A stretch of 5,806 nt of DNA from Phascolarctobacterium sp. (GTDB lineage Bacteria > Bacillota > Negativicutes > Acidaminococcales > Acidaminococcaceae). The stretch covers positions 1-5,806 of the forward strand of contig JAKSOJ010000088.1 of assembly GCA_024405645.1 (NCBI GenBank), given 5' to 3'. The notes beneath the pieces are model-generated. The model was given only the letters and a program-made list of their open reading frames with translations. It ran no database searches and was not told where the DNA came from. Shown piece by piece: positions 1-4,760 of the stretch (the stretch's first letter is position 1; every line of letters begins with the position of its first letter). The position numbers and the translations under genes were made by a program.

Positions 1-20
1 GATGTTTCACGTGAAACATC
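1..20. promoter_or_regulatory. parS: parS site 1 (ParB-binding centromere)
   Basis: A perfect 20-bp palindrome, GATGTTTCACGTGAAACATC, contains at 3-18 the exact 16-bp consensus chromosomal parS, TGTTTCACGTGAAACA. ParB dimers bind this sequence and spread from it to form the partition complex. Its position just upstream of parA-parB matches the usual place of such sites near the replication origin. The window starts at its first base, so more sites may lie to the left. Confidence 0.96.
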
Positions 21-57
21 AATGTGCTATAAAAATAAAAATGAAAAATTTCAAAAA

Positions 58-73
58 TGTTTCACGTGAAACC
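58..73. promoter_or_regulatory. parS: parS site 2 (one mismatch)
   Basis: TGTTTCACGTGAAACC matches the 16-bp parS consensus at 15 positions; only the last base differs (C for A). Its centre is 55 bp from that of the first site, slightly more than five helical turns, so the two lie on nearly the same face of the DNA. It is about 125 bp upstream of the parA start codon. Confidence 0.93.
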
Positions 74-141
74 TAAAAACTACTGATTAATCAATAAAAA
101 TATGATAAAATTATTGTGTAATAAAAATCTAACTATATTTG

Positions 142-170
142 TTGTAAAAATCTATAGTTTTATAAATAAT
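142..170 (+). promoter_or_regulatory. Possible parAB promoter
   Basis: TTGTAA (142-147, four of six -35 consensus bases) and AATAAT (165-170, five of six -10 bases) are separated by 17 bp. This would start transcription near 177 and give a leader of about 23 nt before the parA ATG. The whole region 74-199 is so AT-rich that chance matches are likely. Transcripts from an upstream gene left of the window could also cover parA. Confidence 0.3.
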
Positions 171-199
171 TATAGAAAAACAAATCAGAAGGAGAAAAA

Positions 200-964
200 A
201 TGGTAAAAGTAATTGCAGTTGCCAATCAAAAAGGTGGCGTTGGCAAAACTACAACTTCGGTAAATTTGTCTGCATGCTTGGCTTCTTTAAATAGAAAAGT
301 GCTTTTAATCGACAGTGATCCACAAGGAAATGCTACAAGTGGTTTAGGTTTTGACAAAAGAGGCATAAGACAATGTATCTATGATGTGCTTGTAAAAGAA
401 GATGTAGGGTTGGATACTGTTATAAAGCACACTAATTATGAAAATTTAGATATTGCTCCGGCTACTATTAATTTAGCGGGCGCAGAGATAGAACTCGTAA
501 ATTTAATGTCTAGGGAAAGCAGATTGAAAAATGCTCTGGAAAAAATTAAACATAATTATGATTACGTAATTATTGACTGTCCTCCTTCTTTGGGCTTGTT
601 GACATTAAATTGCTTAACAGCAGCTAGTAGTGTAATGATTCCGGTGCAATGTGAGTTTTATGCTTTGGAAGGTATTGCAATGCTTATGAATACAATTCAA
701 AGGGTGCAACGCAATCTTAATCCTGCTTTAAAGCTAGAAGGCGTTGTTATGACTATGTATGATAGTAGAACAAATCTTTCTAATGATGTAGTTGCAGAGG
801 TACAACGTTACTTTAAAACAAAAACATATCAAACCATTATTCCTAGAAATGTAAGATTAAGCGAGGCTCCAAGTCATGGTCAACCTGTAATTGATTATGA
901 TCCAAAATCCAAAGGAGCAATCGTATATACCGAACTTGCGAAGGAGGTGTTGGAAGATGAGTAA
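200..964 (+). CDS. parA: ParA/Soj chromosome-partitioning ATPase
   Basis: A 254-residue Walker-type ATPase that binds DNA as an ATP-bound dimer. ParB stimulates its ATPase to move parS-bound origins apart, and in Firmicutes it also affects DnaA. The deviant Walker A motif KGGVGKTT is at residues 11-18, with the ParA signature lysine at K11. LLIDSDPQGN (35-44) is the second conserved block and DYVIIDCPPS (121-130) is Walker B. RLSEAPSHG (219-227) is the C-terminal block typical of chromosomal ParA/Soj. The length fits small chromosomal ParA, and there is no N-terminal helix-turn-helix extension as in plasmid type Ia ParA. The start is supported by AGAAGGAG at 187-194, five bases before the ATG. 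parB overlaps its end by 8 nt, and two parS sites lie upstream. Confidence 0.97.
   Translation: MVKVIAVANQKGGVGKTTTSVNLSACLASLNRKVLLIDSDPQGNATSGLGFDKRGIRQCIYDVLVKEDVGLDTVIKHTNYENLDIAPATINLAGAEIELVNLMSRESRLKNALEKIKHNYDYVIIDCPPSLGLLTLNCLTAASSVMIPVQCEFYALEGIAMLMNTIQRVQRNLNPALKLEGVVMTMYDSRTNLSNDVVAEVQRYFKTKTYQTIIPRNVRLSEAPSHGQPVIDYDPKSKGAIVYTELAKEVLEDE
941..947 (+). promoter_or_regulatory. parB ribosome binding site inside parA
   Basis: AAGGAGG, near-perfect anti-16S complementarity, lies within the last codons of parA and nine bases before the ATG at 957. It selects 957 as the parB start over the in-frame ATG at 891, whose extra 22 residues are only parA read in another frame. The arrangement suggests translational coupling of ParA and ParB. 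Confidence 0.85.
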
Positions 965-1961
965 AAAAGGTGGCTTAGGTCGTGGCTTCGGTGATATTGG
1001 CAGTGGTGTAGACGCACTGTTTGGTAAAGATACTGCTCCAGAACAAAAAAATGAAGCTGCTGTAGTAGAGACTCCAAAAGAAGAAGTTGCCATCAAAAAT
1101 ATTACTCCAAACCCGTACCAGCCGCGTCAAGTTTTTGATGAAGAAAAATTACAAGAATTGGCAGAAAGTATCAAAGAATTTGGTATTGTGGAGCCTCTTG
1201 TTGTAAGAGTTAAGGGAAGAAAATATCAGCTTGTAGCTGGTGAACGCAGATTAAGAGCTGCAAAAATTGCTGGCTTGATTAAAGTTCCCGTAGTAATTCG
1301 AGAATATGAAGATTCCAAGATGATGGAAATCGCTTTGGTTGAAAATATTCAAAGACATGATTTGAATCCCATCGAAGAAGCTCAAGGTATTAAGCGTTTA
1401 ATGGAAGAGTTTAAGCTCACCCAAGAACAAGCTGCTGAAAAAGTTGGACGTAGCCGTGTAGCAGTTACAAATATTCTACGCCTTTTAAATTTGCCAGAAG
1501 AAATTCAAGAACAAATTTCTGTTGGCATTCTTAGTATGGGCCAAGCTAAACAACTTTTGGGATTGGAATCCAAAGAACAACAATTAAATGTGGCTAAAGC
1601 AATTGTAGAAAACGGCTGGAGCTCTCGTATGACTGAAGAAGTATGTCGTCGTTTAAAGGATGGACAGAAGCTTCAAATTACTCGTGAGATTATCGAGGAG
1701 ATTGTTGAAAAAAAGGAAAAAACTCCTCGTGTAAAGGCTGAGAAAGATGTTTATTGCGCTGAAGCAGAAGAAAAAATGCGTGAGTTCTTTGGAACAAAAG
1801 TAACGATTTTGCCAAAAGTAAATAAGAATGGCAAGAAGGTAGGAACAATTCAAATCGAATATACATCCGAAGAGGATCTTGCAAGAATTTGTGAAATGAT
1901 TGACGATAGAAATGATTCTACTAAAACAGTTAGTGCAATTAAAAGAACGCTTAGTGTATAA
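957..1961 (+). CDS. parB: ParB/Spo0J chromosome-partitioning CTPase clamp
   Basis: A 334-residue parS-binding protein that uses CTP to close into a sliding clamp around DNA, recruits SMC and stimulates ParA. The N-terminus KGGLGRGFGDIGSGVDALF (4-22) is the short conserved segment by which ParB proteins contact ParA. ITPNPYQPRQVF (49-60) and the following helix begin the ParB/Srx domain. GERRLRAA (95-102) and ENIQR (129-133) are the conserved CTP-pocket boxes. A helix-turn-helix at about 154-176 (LTQEQAAEKVGRSRVAVTNI) should read parS. The lysine/glutamate-rich stretch around 240-275 is a linker, and the C-terminal 60 residues fit the dimerisation domain. Its target sites are present at 1-20 and 58-73. 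The start at 957 overlaps the parA stop by 8 nt. Confidence 0.96.
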   Translation: MSKKGGLGRGFGDIGSGVDALFGKDTAPEQKNEAAVVETPKEEVAIKNITPNPYQPRQVFDEEKLQELAESIKEFGIVEPLVVRVKGRKYQLVAGERRLRAAKIAGLIKVPVVIREYEDSKMMEIALVENIQRHDLNPIEEAQGIKRLMEEFKLTQEQAAEKVGRSRVAVTNILRLLNLPEEIQEQISVGILSMGQAKQLLGLESKEQQLNVAKAIVENGWSSRMTEEVCRRLKDGQKLQITREIIEEIVEKKEKTPRVKAEKDVYCAEAEEKMREFFGTKVTILPKVNKNGKKVGTIQIEYTSEEDLARICEMIDDRNDSTKTVSAIKRTLSV

Positions 1962-1981
1962 AAGGCGAAAGAAGGATGTAA

Positions 1982-2677
1982 GTGGCACTCCTCGGAGATT
2001 TAGTGAATAGTTTAGCCATTATCGCAGGTTCACTATTGGGATTGATCGTAAAGCGTGGTCTACCTGAAAAATGGCAAGAAACCATAATGAGCGGTATAGC
2101 ACTATCTATAGTAGTAATCGGCACCAAGATGGCTCTAGTAACACAAAATATTGTTATAGTAATAGTTGCTTTAGCAATAGGTGCTATAATTGGTGAGATT
2201 TTAGACCTAGAGGGTGGAATGCAAAGAATAGGGGATTGGATTGGAAGCAAACTAGCTGGAGGATCCAAATCTACCGCAGCTCAAATTGCTCAGGGCTTTG
2301 CAAGCGCTTCTGTGCTATTTTGTAGCGGAGCTATGGCAATTGTTGGCAGTATTCAATCTGGATTGGCTAATGACCATGCAACATTATTTGCAAAGGCAAC
2401 CCTTGACGGAATCATTGCATTGGTAATGACTGCAAATTTAGGAATAGGAGTTATCTTTTCAAGTATTAGTGTTGGTATCTATCAGGGTAGTATTGTTCTT
2501 GCTTCAGGACTAATAGAACCTTATGTTACTCAAAAAATTTTGAATGAAGTAACTTCTAGTGGTGGGATTATGATTATGGCCATAGGCTTTAATATGTTGA
2601 AGCTAACTCATACTCGAATAGCAAATATGGTACCCGGCATGTTTGTTGCAGCTATACTGGCACATTATTTTCTATAA
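1982..2677 (+). CDS. DUF554 family membrane protein (YdfK/YqgA-like)
   Basis: A 231-residue polytopic inner-membrane protein that I recognise as the DUF554 family (B. subtilis YdfK, E. coli YqgA), whose function is not established. Hydrophobic stretches lie near residues 3-23, 37-53, 56-74, 103-124, 139-163, 168-180, 195-206 and 213-230, suggesting about seven or eight membrane segments. They are rich in Gly, Ala and Ser, as in transporters. Family-like features include the N-terminal G-x-x-x-N-x-x-x-I-x-x-G pattern (GDLVNSLAIIAG, 5-16) and the conserved centre around FCSGAMAIVGSIQSGL (113-128). The start is GTG, supported by AAAGAAGGA (1968-1976) five bases upstream. It follows parB by 20 nt on the same strand and ends at a terminator, so it is probably the last gene of the parAB operon. 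Co-transcription does not prove a partitioning role. Confidence 0.88.
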   Translation: MALLGDLVNSLAIIAGSLLGLIVKRGLPEKWQETIMSGIALSIVVIGTKMALVTQNIVIVIVALAIGAIIGEILDLEGGMQRIGDWIGSKLAGGSKSTAAQIAQGFASASVLFCSGAMAIVGSIQSGLANDHATLFAKATLDGIIALVMTANLGIGVIFSSISVGIYQGSIVLASGLIEPYVTQKILNEVTSSGGIMIMAIGFNMLKLTHTRIANMVPGMFVAAILAHYFL

Positions 2678-2692
2678 TATATATAAGAAGAA

Positions 2693-2731
2693 AACCCATA
2701 GACTTGTGAATAGTCTATGGGTTAAATTTTT
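2693..2731. terminator. Bidirectional rho-independent terminator
   Basis: AACCCATAGACT (2693-2704) and AGTCTATGGGTT (2712-2723) form a perfect 12-bp stem with a 7-nt loop. On the plus strand the stem is followed by AAATTTTT (2724-2731). On the minus strand it is followed by TTTT and TTCTTC pyrimidines. It lies between convergent genes, 15 nt after the DUF554 stop and 6 nt after the stop of the leftward gene, so it can end transcription from both sides. Confidence 0.9.
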
Positions 2732-3152
2732 AGCCTGCAATAGCAATGTGCAGTTTTAACAAAATGTAAGCATTTACAAGAAACATAAGATTTCTCATGT
2801 AAAAATTAGGATAAACAAAGTGGTGCTCCTCGTTTTCGCAGTAGGTTCCTGAAATCTTATAACGTAAAGCGAAGGATTCTAGAACAGCAAATGTTAGAAG
2901 CAAAAGACCTGGAATTTTATAAGGACTTAAGAAGATTAAGAAACATGTATAAAAGAAGAATAATATATCTGCTACCATATAAATAATGTATAAGACAGAA
3001 ACTTGTGTAACAATAACAACTCGCTTTTGTTCAGGACTTTCTCTTCGTTCTTTGGCTAAATTTTTTATAGTATTAAGGCAATAACAGATATCTTGAGCTC
3101 TAAAGAAGTAAAATGTCTTTAAGCATACAAAAATTAATGGAATATATTTCAT
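2730..3152 (-). CDS. Small integral membrane protein, function unknown
   Basis: A 140-residue protein I do not recognise. Hydrophobic stretches lie at residues 45-76 (long enough for one extended or two short segments), 82-97 and 120-138, with a weaker aromatic-rich one at 2-17, giving three to five membrane segments. A charged cytoplasm-like segment KNLAKERRESPEQKR (30-44) precedes the main hydrophobic block, and CENEEHH (105-111) forms an acidic/histidine loop. It has five cysteines, at 10, 23, 25, 70 and 105, and no signal peptide or known catalytic motif. That it is a real gene is supported by GAGGT (minus strand, 3164-3160) about 7 nt before the ATG, a promoter-like pair upstream, and a terminator just after the stop. 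It is transcribed alone, against both neighbours, so context gives no function. Confidence 0.72.
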   Translation of the reverse strand: MKYIPLIFVCLKTFYFFRAQDICYCLNTIKNLAKERRESPEQKRVVIVTQVSVLYIIYMVADILFFFYTCFLIFLSPYKIPGLLLLTFAVLESFALRYKISGTYCENEEHHFVYPNFYMRNLMFLVNAYILLKLHIAIAG

Positions 3153-3184
3153 TTCGTAAACCTCAGTGTAAGTTTTCCAACTTA

Positions 3185-3213
3185 ATTATACAACATAATC
3201 AAAAGTGCGTCCA
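3185..3213 (-). promoter_or_regulatory. Putative promoter of the leftward membrane gene
   Basis: Read on the minus strand, TGGACG (3213-3208, four of six -35 bases) and a perfect TATAAT (3190-3185) are separated by 17 bp. The start point would fall near 3178, giving a leader of about 25 nt that includes the ribosome binding site at 3164-3160. The perfect -10 and standard spacing support it; the -35 is weaker. Confidence 0.55.
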
Positions 3214-3254
3214 TCAGTAGACACAAAAGCAGCTTGGTCTTGTGAGTATGGACG
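3208..3254. repeat. Imperfect inverted repeat on the leftward promoter
   Basis: Outer arms CGTCCAT (3208-3214) and ATGGACG (3248-3254) are perfect 7-bp complements. Inside them, CACAA (3222-3226) pairs with TTGTG (3240-3244), with unequal unpaired segments of 7 and 3 nt between. The left arm covers the predicted -35 of the leftward gene, so it could be a regulator's operator. It could also be a chance structure. Confidence 0.4.
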
Positions 3255-3353
3255 ATTGTACGTGAAAAAAATTATAAATTAGAATATTTTTATAAAATTT
3301 TTATCACTTTGACGAAACTTTACGAATGTATACAAAAATCAAGAGAATTTTAG

Positions 3354-3383
3354 TTGACAATAGTATGAAAAACAAAGTATAAT
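3354..3383 (+). promoter_or_regulatory. Strong sigma-A promoter of livJ
   Basis: A perfect TTGACA (3354-3359) and a perfect TATAAT (3378-3383) are separated by 18 bp, with an AT-rich stretch upstream. Transcription should start near 3390, giving a leader of about 90 nt before the first livJ ATG. It is the best promoter in the window and fits the high-expression codon choice of the genes it drives. Confidence 0.88.
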
Positions 3384-3397
3384 CTTGAACATAAAGT

Positions 3398-3426
3398 TAT
3401 TCGGCAAATGAGGGGATCGCCGAATA
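3398..3426 (+). promoter_or_regulatory. Hairpin at the 5' end of the livJ leader
   Basis: TATTCGGC (3398-3405) and GCCGAATA (3419-3426) form a perfect 8-bp stem with a 13-nt purine-rich loop, AAATGAGGGGATC. It would begin about 8 nt from the predicted 5' end of the transcript and has no T-run after it, so it is not a terminator. A 5' stem can protect an abundant mRNA from decay, or present the loop to a regulator; both roles are inference. Confidence 0.55.
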
Positions 3427-3479
3427 CTCATAATTATTAAAAAAAATAACTAAAATGGTTAGAAAGAAGGGTATTCTAA

Positions 3480-4661
3480 ATGAAATCTTGGAAAAAACTG
3501 GCTACCGTAGCACTGTCCGCTATGGTAATGGCAACCGTTATGGCTGGCTGCGGCGGCGGAGATAAAAAAGCTGCTAAAGCTGACGCTAACGTTTACAAAG
3601 TTGGTGCTTGCTTCGAACTCACTGGTAACGTAGCAAACTATGGCAAATCCTGTATGGAAGGCTTCAAAGTCGCTATTAATGAAATTAACGCAAAAGGCGG
3701 CGTAAATGGCAAAAAATTCCAAATTGTTGAATCCGATAACAAATCCGAGCCGGCTGAATCTGGTAATGCTATTACCAAACTTGTAACTCAAGATAAAGTT
3801 ATCGCAATTGTTGGACCTGCAACCTCTGGTTGTGTAGCTGCTGGTACTCCTATTTCCACTTCTAATAAAGTTCCTCACATTGCTCCTTGTGCAACTGCAC
3901 CTGGCATTACCTTAGATGGTAACAAAACCAAACAATTCGTATTCCGTGCATGCTTCATCGATCCGTTCCAAGGTCAAGTTATGGCTGAATTCACCGACAA
4001 GACTCTGAAACTGAAAAATGTTGCAATTCTGTTCGATTCTTCCTCTGACTATTCTAAAGGTCTGTCCGAAGTTTTCCAAAAAACTTTAGAAGGCAAAGGC
4101 GGCAAAATCACTGCTAAAGAAGCTTTCTTGGCAAAAGATATGGACTTCAAGGCTTCCTTGACCAAAATTAAAGCTACCAATCCGCAAGCTCTCTATGTTC
4201 CTGGTTACTATGAAGAAGTTTCCAAGATCATCAAACAAGCTCGTGAAATCGGTATCAACTGCCCGATTATGGGTTGCGACGGTTGGGAATCCCCGAAACT
4301 TGCTGAAATCGCTGGTAAAGACGCTCTGAAAGATTGCTACTATGTATCCGCATTCTCTGCAGACGATAAAGATCCTTCCGTACAAGAATTCATTAAGAAA
4401 TTCAAAGATGTAAACAAGAAAGATCCGGATATCTTCTCTATGCAAGGTTACAATGCAGGCTTGATTTTGGCTGATGCTATTAAACGCGCTGGTGAAAAAG
4501 CTGACGGTACTGCAATTGCAAAAGCTATTGAAGATACTAAAGCTCTGCCTGTTGCTTCTGGCAAACTTACTTTTGATGACAAACATAACCCGGTTATGCC
4601 TGCACTTATCATCGACTTCAAAGATGGCAAACCTAGCCTGAAAGAAAAAATTGCTCTGTAA
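3480..4661 (+). CDS. livJ: LivJ-type amino-acid ABC transporter substrate-binding lipoprotein (paralogue 1)
   Basis: A 393-residue periplasmic-binding-fold type I protein of the branched-chain amino acid (HAAT) family. It would capture an amino acid outside the membrane and pass it to a LivHMGF-like permease. The signal peptide MKSWKK plus a hydrophobic core ends in a lipobox M-A-G-C, with C24 as the lipid-modified residue and a GGGDKKAA linker after it. Family landmarks are VGACFELTG (41-49), EINAKGGVNGKK (68-79), GPATSG (112-117, pocket serine S116), PCATAP (136-141, backbone and Thr ligand contacts), FRACFIDPFQG (155-165), SDYSKGL (189-195) and GCDGWES (265-271). The start is supported by AAGAAGGG (3464-3471), eight bases before the ATG. 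Oddly, it has eight cysteines besides C24, three of them beside pocket motifs. Its exact ligand cannot be read from sequence. A paralogue follows at 4761. Confidence 0.93.
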   Translation: MKSWKKLATVALSAMVMATVMAGCGGGDKKAAKADANVYKVGACFELTGNVANYGKSCMEGFKVAINEINAKGGVNGKKFQIVESDNKSEPAESGNAITKLVTQDKVIAIVGPATSGCVAAGTPISTSNKVPHIAPCATAPGITLDGNKTKQFVFRACFIDPFQGQVMAEFTDKTLKLKNVAILFDSSSDYSKGLSEVFQKTLEGKGGKITAKEAFLAKDMDFKASLTKIKATNPQALYVPGYYEEVSKIIKQAREIGINCPIMGCDGWESPKLAEIAGKDALKDCYYVSAFSADDKDPSVQEFIKKFKDVNKKDPDIFSMQGYNAGLILADAIKRAGEKADGTAIAKAIEDTKALPVASGKLTFDDKHNPVMPALIIDFKDGKPSLKEKIAL

Positions 4662-4699
4662 TTACTAGTTAATTTGCAGTAGCTGTTAAATTTAGTTTA

Positions 4700-4727
4700 T
4701 TAGCGCGCTCTTATTGGGGCGCGCTAA
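4700..4727 (+). terminator. Hairpin between the two livJ genes (weak or partial terminator)
   Basis: TTAGCGCGC (4700-4708) and GCGCGCTAA (4719-4727) form a perfect 9-bp stem, extended inward by a G-U and a C-G pair, with a 6-nt loop TTATTG. The bases that follow, AATATAAATATTTATTTTT, are AT-rich but lack a T-run directly after the stem, so termination is probably incomplete. No good promoter is visible between it and the next gene, so livJ paralogue 2 is likely reached by readthrough. Confidence 0.65.
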
Positions 4728-4760
4728 AATATAAATATTTATTTTTGAGGGGTAAAAATC

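Larger units (their letters stand above)
3153..3479. other. Divergent intergenic region, 327 bases
   Basis: The region between the leftward membrane gene and the rightward livJ holds, in order: the ribosome binding site and promoter of the leftward gene, an inverted repeat at 3208-3254, a very AT-rich block at about 3265-3310, a consensus sigma-A promoter at 3354-3383, a leader hairpin at 3398-3426 and the livJ ribosome binding site at 3464-3471. On the minus strand a 30-codon open stretch without a start codon ends at 3186. I see no tRNA, T-box, known riboswitch or CRISPR-like repeat in it. Confidence 0.8.

Noticed and set aside
84..124. Palindromes TGATTAATCA and TTATT-GTGT-AATAA as operator or DnaA boxes
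   Set aside because: They are AT-only or nearly so, short, and do not match TTATNCACA. Such palindromes are common in DNA of this composition.
891..956. Longer parB start at 891 adding 22 residues
   Set aside because: The extra residues are parA read in another frame and have no ParB character. The AAGGAGG at 941-947 and the conserved N-terminus point to the ATG at 957.
1976..1981. ATG-TAA start-stop pair just before the DUF554 GTG
   Set aside because: It overlaps the ribosome binding site, codes for one residue and is probably chance. The GTG at 1982 has the correct spacing and frame.
3254..3269. Third parS-like site (TACGTGAAA)
   Set aside because: Only 11 of 16 bases match and the left half is largely lost. 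This is within expectation for AT-rich DNA.
3309..3334. Second livJ promoter (TTGACG with TATACA)
   Set aside because: The spacer is 14 bp, too short for sigma-A. The TTGACA/TATAAT pair downstream is far better.
3408..3440. Ten-codon leader peptide (MRGSPNTHNY) upstream of livJ
   Set aside because: It has no ribosome binding site, its start lies in a hairpin loop, and it has no run of regulatory amino acids as attenuators have.
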